Of a stretch of 64,000 bases of DNA, positions 1 through 9,067 are shown piece after piece. The notes beneath the pieces are model-generated. The model made no database searches. It was given only the letters and a program-made list of their open reading frames with translations, and was not told the DNA's origin. Position numbers and translations under genes: made by a program. Source of the stretch: JBASEY01 sp964404285 (GTDB lineage Bacteria > CSSED10-310); assembly GCA_964404285.1 (NCBI GenBank), contig CAYOJK010000001.1, positions 310,001-374,000 on the forward strand, written 5' to 3'. Each line of letters starts with the position of its first letter. The stretch's first letter is position 1.

Positions 1-730
1 ACATATTCCTTTCCTTGTCACGAATGTAAGCTCATCTGAACTGATTAAACATGCTTCAAACTCGTTTCTTGCATTAAAAATTTCTTATATCAACGCTGTA
101 GCGAATTTTTGTGAACTGGCAGGAGCTGATGTTGAACAAGTTGCAAGAGGAATGGGCTTGGATAACCGAATCGGGCCACAATTTTTAAAGGCAGGTGTGG
201 GTTACGGCGGCTCATGTTTTCCCAAAGATGTCAGCGCGTTTTTGGAAATATCTCGAGAGCTTGGATATGATTTTGATCTGTTGGAAGATGTCATAAAAAT
301 TAATAAAGCACAACGGGAGTTCTTTATTCGAAAAATCAAGAAAGCCATGTGGATTGTCAAAGACAAAACATTTGGAATTCTAGGACTGTCTTTCAAACCC
401 AATACCGATGATATGCGAGAAGCGCCCAGCATTGATGTCATCAATGCGCTGCTAAATGAGGGGGCGACAATCAAAGCCTATGATCCGGTTGCAATGGACG
501 TCGCAAAAGGTATTTTCAAAGATAAAATTAAATATTGTGATAACGCATATGAGGCAGCTCAAGATGCGGATGCATTAGTTTTAATGACTGAATGGGATGA
601 ATTTATCCACTTGGACCTTAAAAAAATACATAGTCTTTTGAATTATCCGATATTTATTGATGGAAGAAATTGTTATGATCCTAAAAAAATGGAGGATTTA
701 GGATTTGATTATCACTGTATTGGTCGTTGA
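1..730 (+). CDS. ugd: UDP-glucose 6-dehydrogenase, 3' part (5' end outside window)
   Basis: Oxidises UDP-glucose to UDP-glucuronate with two NAD+, supplying precursor for exopolysaccharide or LPS. The frame is open from base 2 to the TGA at 728-730, so about 242 C-terminal residues are present; the ATG at 152 is internal. Visible hallmarks are the central-domain stretch SSELIKHASNSFLALKISY, with the conserved Lys and Asn of the family, and the catalytic cysteine in GYGGSCFPKD. These are followed by the C-terminal UDP-binding domain (GLSFKPNTDDMREAPS). No defects are seen. The gene runs away from the O-antigen export operon at 4048-12800, which could use its product. The UDP-glucose donor can come from the uridylyltransferase at 54088. 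Family assignment is firm; whether the substrate is UDP-glucose or another UDP-hexose is inferred. Confidence 0.95.
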   Translation, partial: HIPFLVTNVSSSELIKHASNSFLALKISYINAVANFCELAGADVEQVARGMGLDNRIGPQFLKAGVGYGGSCFPKDVSAFLEISRELGYDFDLLEDVIKINKAQREFFIRKIKKAMWIVKDKTFGILGLSFKPNTDDMREAPSIDVINALLNEGATIKAYDPVAMDVAKGIFKDKIKYCDNAYEAAQDADALVLMTEWDEFIHLDLKKIHSLLNYPIFIDGRNCYDPKKMEDLGFDYHCIGR

Positions 731-875
731 ATACAGGATATTTTTCCCCGAGTAATATCACATGTATCTGGATGAAATAGTCTGTAGGCCCGTGGAGGTT
801 AGAATCAGTCTCATTCATGAATAACGTTTCGCTTTCTCGCTATGAAAAGCAAAACATTTTTTGTTGGGTGTTTTT

Positions 876-3386
876 ATGAGCTCACAACCAAGAAGATGTC
901 CAAACTGCATGAAGATAATGCCTTTGGCACGACGCAAATGCCCGTACTGTCTTCAAGAACACCCAGTTAATGAGGAAACTCAATCCTTAGAAGTATTATT
1001 TCTACAAGAAGCGCTCACTGGAAAATTTGAAATACTTGTTGAACTCCACCGGAGAGCAAGTGGAACCTTATTTCTTGCTCAAGATTTGATTTTAGATAGG
1101 AAAGTCGCTGTAAAAGCAATTAAATTCCCGAAAAATACATCAACAGCATTGGTAGAAAAATGGAAGCAAAATCTAAGACGCTGCCTTCGCCTTGAAGAAC
1201 CTCATCTAGCCAGAATTTATACGTTTGGAATTACCGGATCACTTCATTATATTATTCTGGAATATATTCCAGCTGAAACATTAGAGGATATTTTGCATCA
1301 AGAACAGTCTTCCTTGCCGATATGGAAGAGCCTTCGAATCGGCAGAGATATAGCCCTGGGTTTACATGCAGCCCATAATCAAGGAATTACACACCATCGA
1401 CTAAAACCATCCAACATTGCAGTAACTCGAAATGTCTTTAGCAGAATTCTTGACCTTGGTGCGGCTCAAGGAACAATAGAAGCTTTAGATAACAAACCGT
1501 GGTCGATTGTGACAGATACATCGCTTTATTTTGCACCTGAACAAATTGAGAGTGGATACTCCGATCCTCAATCAGATCAGTACAGACTAGCTGCTTGTCT
1601 TTATCATGCTTTAGCTGGGAAACCTCCGTTCAGTGATCCAGGGGAAAAGGGCGCTTTTCAAAGAATGCATTCTGATCCAGAGTCGTTGACGCTGAGGAAT
1701 GGCTCTGTTCCGGAAGAATTAAATAAAATAATTTTAAAAGCTTTGTCACGAAACCCTGATGATAGATTCAACAGTTGCCTGGAGTTTGCTCGCCAACTAG
1801 AAGCATTAGAACCGGATTATTGGCTCCCCGAAATTGAACCGGGATTTCGCGGAACAACGAAGGAAACAACAGTTGCATTGATATTAGAGGAAATGCATCG
1901 GTTAGAGCAAAACCGTGACTATCAACGTGCTCTTTTTCTTTTAGAACAAGCATTGGCTTTGGCGCCTTATAACAATGAAGTCATCGCCGCAATGCTCAGA
2001 ATAAAAAAGCTCAACGAGAAAGAACACTTGCTCCATACTATCGTTAACAAAGCTCTGATAGCTTTTTATGCAGGATCACTTAATGAGGCTTTGAATATTC
2101 TGAAGTCGGGTAGACAACTTGATAAAGATCACCCCGAAATTCTTCGCCTGACAAATGAGGTTATGCAGGAACAAGAGCGGATTAGACTTTCAAATATTCT
2201 GCTCGATGCTGCTAAAATCGATCTTGCAAAACACGCGTTGTCTGCAGCCATGGCAAATGTGGTTAGAGTTCTTGACCTAAACCCCAAAAATGAAAATGCA
2301 TTGAAATTAAAACAACGCATTGAATTTGAAATGGAAGATAGAGCAGCTTTGGGTATCCTTTTATCACAAGCAGAAACAGCGTTTGAAAAATCACACTTTG
2401 ACGAAGCTGAAGCCATTATAAAAAAAATACAAAAATCTGATCCAGACAATATCAGCGCAGGGAAATTACAGAAAAAAATTAATCAACAAAATCACCATAA
2501 ACTCATTATGCACCTTTGGGAAAGCATGGATAATGAGTTTCAAATCGGGCGCTATCGGAAAGCAATCTCGATTCTAAAACAAATCGCACAACTTGAACCA
2601 TCCTTAAAAGATGATATCCGAAATCGTTTGATTCGTGTCAGAGAAAGAATCAAAGATCAAGCCAATGACTATGACGTTGGCGATACACAACCGATGAGGC
2701 CGGTTCGATCACCCGACCTCGCTGTCGAGAGTTCTACGGATGAAGAAATTATTTCTGCTGATAACCGTCCGAAAAAAATCAGCGAAGAATCTGATAATGA
2801 AGCGCCGACCATTCTTCCCGAACCACCAATCAAGTCACCTGAAGATTTTATACCCGATAACACCGAATACGAATACCTAGATTCCGAATTTCTTCAACCT
2901 GCTAAAACAGCAACTTCTAAAAGTGGACAAATATTCAGTTTAAATTTTTCTCGTGCTCACCTATGGACTTTAGCAGCTGTCATTCTTGTAGGATGCCTTG
3001 TTACACTTCCATTTTTCTTCAAAAAAACACCTCGTCCTATTCAAATGACTTCTGACCATGAATCAAATATTCAAAATTCCTCTTTTCCCATCGAAGAACC
3101 AGTCTCTGAAACCGTCTCTGCCGACATTTTGGAAGAAGACCCATCAGGTGCATCTCCCATTATTGAATCACTACCATCCATTGAAACAGATAACCTTGTA
3201 TCAAAGGATGTAGAACCGGAATTATCTGATAATATCAGCCATTTGCTTATGTCTGCACGTGAAAACGAACGAATCGAGAATATGGATTTTGCGGCTGTTT
3301 TATACAGAGAAGTACTCAAAACCCTTCCAGACAATGTTGATGCTTTGAGAGGTCTGGAGCGTTGCAGGCGATCGCTTGGTAAGTAA
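876..3386 (+). CDS. Zinc-ribbon / Ser-Thr pseudokinase / TPR membrane protein
   Basis: 836 aa. Residues 8-25 form a zinc ribbon with two CxxC pairs (CPNC and CPYC). A PknB-type kinase fold covers about 51-310. The VAVK lysine (K80), a DLG in place of DFG (193-195) and the APE motif (220-222) are present. The catalytic HRD aspartate is replaced (H173-H174-R175), the glycine loop reads HRRASG, and the usual alphaC Glu position looks like Asn. Loss of these residues argues for a pseudokinase. TPR-like helices follow (about 325-600), then an acidic low-complexity linker. One transmembrane helix lies near 692-714, and an extracytoplasmic tail carries a further TPR. The ATG at 876 is preferred over the upstream TTG at 861 because it follows a GGGTG and gives the zinc ribbon a normal N-terminus. 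It stands alone between ugd and a lipoprotein gene. Function is unknown; a scaffold or nucleotide-sensing role is inference. Confidence 0.85.
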   Translation: MSSQPRRCPNCMKIMPLARRKCPYCLQEHPVNEETQSLEVLFLQEALTGKFEILVELHRRASGTLFLAQDLILDRKVAVKAIKFPKNTSTALVEKWKQNLRRCLRLEEPHLARIYTFGITGSLHYIILEYIPAETLEDILHQEQSSLPIWKSLRIGRDIALGLHAAHNQGITHHRLKPSNIAVTRNVFSRILDLGAAQGTIEALDNKPWSIVTDTSLYFAPEQIESGYSDPQSDQYRLAACLYHALAGKPPFSDPGEKGAFQRMHSDPESLTLRNGSVPEELNKIILKALSRNPDDRFNSCLEFARQLEALEPDYWLPEIEPGFRGTTKETTVALILEEMHRLEQNRDYQRALFLLEQALALAPYNNEVIAAMLRIKKLNEKEHLLHTIVNKALIAFYAGSLNEALNILKSGRQLDKDHPEILRLTNEVMQEQERIRLSNILLDAAKIDLAKHALSAAMANVVRVLDLNPKNENALKLKQRIEFEMEDRAALGILLSQAETAFEKSHFDEAEAIIKKIQKSDPDNISAGKLQKKINQQNHHKLIMHLWESMDNEFQIGRYRKAISILKQIAQLEPSLKDDIRNRLIRVRERIKDQANDYDVGDTQPMRPVRSPDLAVESSTDEEIISADNRPKKISEESDNEAPTILPEPPIKSPEDFIPDNTEYEYLDSEFLQPAKTATSKSGQIFSLNFSRAHLWTLAAVILVGCLVTLPFFFKKTPRPIQMTSDHESNIQNSSFPIEEPVSETVSADILEEDPSGASPIIESLPSIETDNLVSKDVEPELSDNISHLLMSARENERIENMDFAAVLYREVLKTLPDNVDALRGLERCRRSLGK

Positions 3387-3496
3387 AGAACGATTTGTGA
3401 ACCCAAGATTGACTTTTATTTTATCTTTTCTGTGAGCTCTATATAAACACGTTTTATAAATTAATTTGTAGCAATGTTCATTTTCGATTCACTTAC

Positions 3497-3525
3497 TTTA
3501 AAAAACCGTGTTCACTTGCTATACT
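3497..3525 (+). promoter_or_regulatory. Probable sigma70 promoter of the lipoprotein gene
   Basis: TTTAAA (3497-3502), 17-base spacer, TATACT (3520-3525). The -35 matches 4/6 and the -10 5/6 of the consensus. It lies about 60 bases before the lipoprotein start in the 200-base gap after the pseudokinase gene. Read by eye only. Confidence 0.4.
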
Positions 3526-3587
3526 TTCATGATGGATTGGGGTCTTTTAAATACGTGAACTTTTCGAGGCTTAAGAGGTAATAATCT

Positions 3588-4019
3588 ATGCAGAAAAAGA
3601 GAGTCTACCTGATCTTAGCGCTATCGTTTTTGCCATTTGTGGTTGGATGCTCAGAAGATAAAACCTACTACAAACTGACAGGACTTTGGGAAGGTCAAAA
3701 TACGAACAACGCCACTGGTAAAACCTGGAATTTTAAGCTGATTATTGAACACAGAGGAACTGATATTTCAGCGTATTATTCCGATTACAAAGGTTCCAGA
3801 ACATTGCGAAACATATCCTATGACGGTGATCGCATAGGTTTTATTATCGATATATGGCCGGAAGCCGTTACCTATTACGGAGCAATAAATTCAAAAAGCT
3901 CGATGTCCGGAACCTGGAGCTACTCCGGTGACGGAAATAATGGAACTTGGTTTCTATTAAAAAACAAAGATCCTGAAGACGATGATGAAGAGAATGAAGA
4001 TTCAGGCTACTTCTTTTAA
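3588..4019 (+). CDS. Small lipoprotein, beta-rich, acidic tail
   Basis: 143 aa. The N-terminus MQKKR plus a hydrophobic core and the lipobox VVGC (Cys21) predict a type II signal peptide and lipid anchoring; Ser at +2 would favour outer-membrane sorting under the proteobacterial rule. The mature part is rich in alternating hydrophobic and Gly/Trp/Tyr residues (GLWEGQ, SMSGTWSYSG, NNGTWFLL). It looks like a small lipocalin-like or DUF-type beta-barrel domain, and it ends in an acidic Asp/Glu run. An AAGAGGT ribosome site precedes the ATG. It is convergent with the minus-strand polysaccharide operon. No specific function is recognised. Confidence 0.8.
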   Translation: MQKKRVYLILALSFLPFVVGCSEDKTYYKLTGLWEGQNTNNATGKTWNFKLIIEHRGTDISAYYSDYKGSRTLRNISYDGDRIGFIIDIWPEAVTYYGAINSKSSMSGTWSYSGDGNNGTWFLLKNKDPEDDDEENEDSGYFF

Positions 4020-4047
4020 ATAGTAAAACGCTTCTCTTTAATAAAAC

Positions 4048-6576
4048 CTATCGTAAGACAAGCCCATGAACAACCCACTCACCATTCGGGAGTTCATTCT
4101 CACCCGGAAAATACGTTATTGATATTTCTATAGGAAAAAACAATGTATCAAATTTTTGTTGGCTACGATAAACATGGGCTAGATAGTCTGTTGAATGATG
4201 GATTCTTCTTTCTGAATACGCAATAGCAGGAATATCATGCCGTAACTTACCGATTATGTCAGGTCTTTCTGCAGACCATTCCGCAGTATCGATACCGGCT
4301 TTCACTATCCAAGACTGTACTGATTTGTCCTTATTTTTGATAGTTATACTGCCTATTGGAGCGCCTGTTGGAACAATCGAAGCATTTGCCAGTGTGCTAT
4401 CGAGAATTATCTGTCTGTAAGAGGCATCACCAGATAATCTATACGTATGACTATTTGCATCTTCACTCAATAAAAGAGGAGCCTCGACTAATTGTCGCGC
4501 TTCGCTCCATTTATTTTGGTCTGACTGCACCATCAAGGCTAATCCTCTGATGGTTACAGTATGGCGTGAGTTTTTTTCAAGATTTTGAATGCTTAAGGCA
4601 GAGATTCGAAGTGGTTCTTGCAGATAAATCATACCTTTATAAGTCATTCCAGAGAATTTTTGCCCATTGGTTTCTTCAACGATCCAAGACCATGCAGCTT
4701 CTGGTCTTCTATGCTGAATATCTCGACGAACGTCCGGGCGGTTATAGGCCCACTCAGCAGAATGAATGCCCGCTTGTAACTCCTGTTTATGAGTATCGCC
4801 TTCCAACGTTTCCAAAACTAATTCCGCTATGGTGTAACCCTGTGGAAGGTGAGTTGAATGGCTAAGATCTGAGATAATTTTTATGGCATATACTTTTCCA
4901 TCAAAATTCGTGTCGATAGTAAAGGTTTCATCCGGTGCGATATGAATATCCTTTTCTAAAGGTATAACATGCCAGATTTGTCCAGCTTGAAAACACAGGC
5001 CTGCCAGGCCAACCATCCCTGCAATTAACACGGTATCCAGAATACCAGGTTTATTGTCTTGGGAAGACTTATAAGGAATACGGACAAAACATGCCAGTAG
5101 CAGAGTAAATACAGCAGTTGATCCAATCCAAATCCAGTGGATTTTAGAATATCCTGGAAGCGAATGATTGAATACAGGTACCAACTGAGATAATTCTATC
5201 CCTATACGTTTAGAAAAATCAGCCAGGGCCTCTGTTAGGTTAACGATATCTAAACCTGAAAAACGCATATACACATATAAAATTGCCGATTGGAATAGAC
5301 TGTACAGAGTCAACACCCGAACGACAGCTCCCGTAATCGGTTTAATGGCGTTTGACCAGATTCCGCCATAATAAGGAAAAATAACAGGTAGCATCAACAA
5401 CCAGTGGTTCCACCCAGGCGGTTTTCCGTGACATATCCATTCAAAAACTGTAAAACCTACTAAGATAAAAGGAAAACCAAGCCATTGAACCCAATCAACA
5501 GCTTTTCTCTTAGGAAATACCAATAGCCAGCCTGAAAAAGCTATCAAGACCCATGGCGCTACTGGAACCAGACCATTAGAACGATCAAACAGGCTACTGA
5601 ACCAATCAGCGCTTTTAGGTAACGAATAAACAATATTCCCTGCTAAAACTTGGCCTTTCATCCTAATGACAGCAACAAAAAAACCAATAAGGAAAAATAG
5701 TATTGCGCTTCCTGGTATCAAAATACCTTCAAATTCTTTGTTTCTACGATTTTTTAATACACAAAGAATGCATATCCATAGCGATATAAAAATACCTTCC
5801 GGCAATATCAATGGGGCTCCAATCAGTATAAATGAGGCTAGTACATGGCTGACTAACAATACATTCTTACTCGTTGAGTCGGAAAAAAGAAGCCAACTGG
5901 ATATCGCTAAAACTAAAATATCAATACTGGATATTTTAGTGAAGGCCATGAAAGCAGGTATTGTGAGTGAAATAAGTATAAGAAAGGACCGCTGCCAAAC
6001 AGTGCCTGAAAACACGGTTTTTGAATGAGTTGTCGCAAGTAGCGCACAAGCGATGGTGATTAGAGACACACATAAAGAATGAGCCAAAACGGAGATCAAA
6101 CTCGTTAAAGAAATGGATGGTAAAAACCAAATATTTAAAGCGGATAACCCTATGAATAATAAAAGCCAGTCCTCTATTCCCAACGGAACAGGCTTTTTAT
6201 ATGTCTGTCGACTCAATAAAAGCGATGCCGTATGTGTAATGATGTAGATCCAATAAAATATTGAAAACACCAACGTCCACGTGCCGAAAAACTGCCATGA
6301 AACACCTAGTAAAAGAAAGGGAATGACCCATACAGCATTCCATTGATTTAAACGACAAGTTTTTAAAAAGCGCGGGGCGTTAGAGGCGATACAAAGCGAG
6401 ATTGTGCTGAATAAGAAAAAAGCAACCGGAAACAACCAGGTAATAATGAGTACTTGAGCATCATCGGCATTGGGTTCTGTACGGTTCATAATAGAAGACA
6501 TAATAAGACCCGTCAGTAGAGCTAAAACAAAGTATGAACCTGTATAAAACGTTTTAAGATATTTCTTCTGTATCAT
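4048..6576 (-). CDS. Large polytopic membrane protein with duplicated C-terminal domain
   Basis: 842 aa. Residues 1 to about 540 hold roughly 14 hydrophobic helices; the rest is a soluble, beta-rich, probably extracytoplasmic domain. That domain contains two copies of one motif about 158 residues apart: AGIHSAEWAYNRPDV at 602 and AGIDTAEWSAERPDI at 760. This implies an internal duplication of a roughly 150-residue module. No catalytic signature or known family is recognised. It is the last gene of the minus-strand polysaccharide operon and its ATG overlaps the end of the upstream glycosyltransferase gene by 23 bases, so the two are probably translationally coupled. By context it may act on a lipid-linked or exported glycan (polymerase, GT-C-like transferase or modifying protein), but this is inference. 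Confidence 0.8.
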   Translation of the reverse strand: MIQKKYLKTFYTGSYFVLALLTGLIMSSIMNRTEPNADDAQVLIITWLFPVAFFLFSTISLCIASNAPRFLKTCRLNQWNAVWVIPFLLLGVSWQFFGTWTLVFSIFYWIYIITHTASLLLSRQTYKKPVPLGIEDWLLLFIGLSALNIWFLPSISLTSLISVLAHSLCVSLITIACALLATTHSKTVFSGTVWQRSFLILISLTIPAFMAFTKISSIDILVLAISSWLLFSDSTSKNVLLVSHVLASFILIGAPLILPEGIFISLWICILCVLKNRRNKEFEGILIPGSAILFFLIGFFVAVIRMKGQVLAGNIVYSLPKSADWFSSLFDRSNGLVPVAPWVLIAFSGWLLVFPKRKAVDWVQWLGFPFILVGFTVFEWICHGKPPGWNHWLLMLPVIFPYYGGIWSNAIKPITGAVVRVLTLYSLFQSAILYVYMRFSGLDIVNLTEALADFSKRIGIELSQLVPVFNHSLPGYSKIHWIWIGSTAVFTLLLACFVRIPYKSSQDNKPGILDTVLIAGMVGLAGLCFQAGQIWHVIPLEKDIHIAPDETFTIDTNFDGKVYAIKIISDLSHSTHLPQGYTIAELVLETLEGDTHKQELQAGIHSAEWAYNRPDVRRDIQHRRPEAAWSWIVEETNGQKFSGMTYKGMIYLQEPLRISALSIQNLEKNSRHTVTIRGLALMVQSDQNKWSEARQLVEAPLLLSEDANSHTYRLSGDASYRQIILDSTLANASIVPTGAPIGSITIKNKDKSVQSWIVKAGIDTAEWSAERPDIIGKLRHDIPAIAYSERRIHHSTDYLAHVYRSQQKFDTLFFPIEISITYFPGENELPNGEWVVHGLVLR

Positions 6577-7927
6577 TTATCCCCAATTCTTGAATAGCTT
6601 TGACTAAAGGTTGGACCATGTGGGGATGTTGCACACAATCTCCCCATGCGACAAGCTTCTGAATGATTGAATCTTCAACAGAATTAACCCTGATATGTTT
6701 TAAACCACACCGCGATGATAAAGGCGATAGTTTAGGTAATTCCATTGTCTGGTTCAATGCCCCTGCCACCGACTCAACCCATTTCTCCAAAGAATGATTT
6801 TTCAGAATATAATTTCGTGCATTTCTTCCTATCTGATCCTTTTCCTCTGGGTTATCGAATAATTCTCGTAATGCCACCAAAACTGAGTATGTCTCATTAG
6901 GCCACAAAGGAATATGAACACAACAGTCTGATGGAATCTCAAGAAACTGACGATAGGCAGGTATTATTGCCGGCTTACCAGCCCCCATTATACGTATCAG
7001 CACATCTGAACTTTCACCCTGAGTCGGATAGCGTAATGAAAGACAGACATCACAAGCTGCTAACCATTTTTTAAACGTGTCATCATCGACATACCCCGTT
7101 ATATGAGTATTCGGAATAGCCGAGATTTGTTCCTGTAATTGATTTCCATAATCATCATCAAGACAACCGCCTACCAGCACATAAAAGCTATTGGGATGAT
7201 CCTGTTGAAAAATTTCAAATGCCTTCATCGCTTGATGTATTCTCTTTTCAAAAGTAACAAATCCAAACGATGCAATAACGAACTGATCTTGTTCGATTCC
7301 CAATTCTTTTCTTGCCGTTTGATAATTAGCGACGCCTTCATCGACAAACGGTAAATATATATTGAAAACTCTATTTTGATCGATGTGTTGCAGAATCCTT
7401 TTCTCAGCAAAATGATTGTGAACTAGAACACTTGAAGCGCTTTCACCAATTAATCTCAACATCGGGTATAGATCGTAAAGGATCGGACTATGATAACCAT
7501 GAGCGATTGCAGATCCAATCCGAAGGCCTTCATTCCCGTGACACCACAAAATTTCACTCAGATAATGATTTAGATTTCGTTCGTGTAAATGTGTGTAAGC
7601 TCTTGAATGATGTATATTTGCATCGTGCAGGATGACTGCTCCCGGATAACGCATCATTACCGGGTATATAAAGCGATGATAATGGCTATTGCCAATTTGG
7701 TAAACATTTAAATCATATGGAGTTTTTCGATGTTGAAGCTCATAATCCCTTCTGGAGAACACCCTGAAATGTGGATAGGCCGATTGCGTCACTGACGACA
7801 CTTTTTCAACATACAAATCAATGTCGAAATATTGAACCAGATGAGGTAACAATTTTTCTGCGTAATCCGCTACACCAGTACGATCGGGTTTTAGCGGTGA
7901 GAAGAATGCAAGGCGTTTTGGTTTCAC
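6554..7927 (-). CDS. GT4-family glycosyltransferase
   Basis: 457 aa, GTG start. It is a GT-B fold retaining glycosyltransferase that transfers a sugar from a nucleotide donor during surface-polysaccharide assembly in the cytoplasm. The N-terminal acceptor domain opens with FFSPLKPDRTGVADYAEKL, typical of this family. The donor domain begins near VIASFGFVTFEKRIHQAM, and the donor site is recognisable in the QGESSDVLIRIMGAGKPAII region. A C-terminal helical tail of about 60 residues follows. It sits between another GT4 gene upstream (17-base gap) and the large membrane protein downstream (23-base overlap). The ribosome site is weak. Sugar specificity cannot be read from the sequence. Confidence 0.88.
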   Translation of the reverse strand: MKPKRLAFFSPLKPDRTGVADYAEKLLPHLVQYFDIDLYVEKVSSVTQSAYPHFRVFSRRDYELQHRKTPYDLNVYQIGNSHYHRFIYPVMMRYPGAVILHDANIHHSRAYTHLHERNLNHYLSEILWCHGNEGLRIGSAIAHGYHSPILYDLYPMLRLIGESASSVLVHNHFAEKRILQHIDQNRVFNIYLPFVDEGVANYQTARKELGIEQDQFVIASFGFVTFEKRIHQAMKAFEIFQQDHPNSFYVLVGGCLDDDYGNQLQEQISAIPNTHITGYVDDDTFKKWLAACDVCLSLRYPTQGESSDVLIRIMGAGKPAIIPAYRQFLEIPSDCCVHIPLWPNETYSVLVALRELFDNPEEKDQIGRNARNYILKNHSLEKWVESVAGALNQTMELPKLSPLSSRCGLKHIRVNSVEDSIIQKLVAWGDCVQHPHMVQPLVKAIQELGINDTEEIS

Positions 7928-7943
7928 AAGAGCTGCTCTTTTT

Positions 7944-9035
7944 TTATTTCGCCTTATTTGAGTTTGTCTTCAAAGGCTCAGTCAATTTTTCTATTACATT
8001 ATCCCATGTGATCTGTTCAGCTTTCAACTTAGCTACTCGCCCCATTTCCGGCGAAGCCTGTCTATTATCGTACCATCGATCCAGCTGGTTTGCCATTTGT
8101 TGAGGTTCCGGTTCTCCTATAAAGCCTGTAGACCCATCATCGACAAATTCTAATACCCCCCCGGCATCACTTGAAGTGATCACTGGCTTTTCAGATAAAA
8201 ACGCTTCAAGTGTCACATAACCATAATCTTCATCTATTGGGGCATACCACACAGCGCCGCATTTACTATAATGGTCAACTATTTCCTGGTCTGAAATATA
8301 TCCTGTAAAAATGACTTGTTCTTGGATTCCAAGTTCATAGGCCATTTTCTTTAAGTTGGACTCCATCGGTCCTTTTCCAGCAATGACGGCATGGATCTTA
8401 CTTTTTGTCAAAGAAAGAGCTTTCAATAACAATTCAATACGTTTGTTCAGTTCCAATCGACTGGCAGTAAACACATAGTCTCCATACATTTTATTCTGAT
8501 AATATCCCAAAAGTGGTGGAGGATGATAAAGAGGTTCACTACTGATATTTAGGTAGCGATCCATACGATTCGCCACATTTTTTGAGTTGGCAAATATGTT
8601 CTTACATTCTTTCAAAGAAAGACTGTCAATTTGATAAAGCAATTTTCTGACTTCATCATCATCAGGAATATCTTTGAAATCAGTGTAAACAGTATTCAAA
8701 AAATCATAGGCTTGCCTATGTTGGTGTAAAACCCATGCCACTTTTCTTGGATGCTGGATACAATAGGTTGGAAATCGAGTGCATATAGCGAGGTCCACAG
8801 GCAAGCCGGAAGACATCGTCAAATCAATTAGTCTCCATGCAATTGCATTGTTAATCAATTGGCGGACTGGATGCCACTGAAAAGGAAGTTTGACGATATC
8901 AACCAGATAATCTCGAACTTCAAGTTCTCTCTTTAATGATTCAATATGTCTTTCCGCGCCACCTGTTATAAATGGCACCTGTACAGCACAAATAATGATC
9001 TTCGGTTGACGATCACCTGCAATAGAAAAGCTCAT
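7944..9035 (-). CDS. GT4-family glycosyltransferase
   Basis: 363 aa, ATG preceded by TAGGAG. The N-terminal GT-B domain contains VPFITGGAERHIESLKREL, a common acceptor-side loop. The C-terminal donor domain contains FTASRLELNKRIELLLKAL. It ends with an EX7E-type site in EDYGYVTLEAFLSEKPVI followed by the TSSDAGG loop, which binds the nucleotide-sugar phosphates in GT4 enzymes. It is probably a mannosyl- or rhamnosyl-type transferase of O-antigen synthesis, but the donor is not determinable. It is the fourth gene of the wzm-wzt operon. Confidence 0.9.
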   Translation of the reverse strand: MSFSIAGDRQPKIIICAVQVPFITGGAERHIESLKRELEVRDYLVDIVKLPFQWHPVRQLINNAIAWRLIDLTMSSGLPVDLAICTRFPTYCIQHPRKVAWVLHQHRQAYDFLNTVYTDFKDIPDDDEVRKLLYQIDSLSLKECKNIFANSKNVANRMDRYLNISSEPLYHPPPLLGYYQNKMYGDYVFTASRLELNKRIELLLKALSLTKSKIHAVIAGKGPMESNLKKMAYELGIQEQVIFTGYISDQEIVDHYSKCGAVWYAPIDEDYGYVTLEAFLSEKPVITSSDAGGVLEFVDDGSTGFIGEPEPQQMANQLDRWYDNRQASPEMGRVAKLKAEQITWDNVIEKLTEPLKTNSNKAK

Positions 9036-9067
9036 GTTTGATACTCCTACCTAACAATAGTTCATCG

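Noticed and set aside
7771..8103. 110-aa plus-strand frame over two glycosyltransferase genes
   Set aside because: It is antisense to the coding junction of two well-supported GT4 genes.
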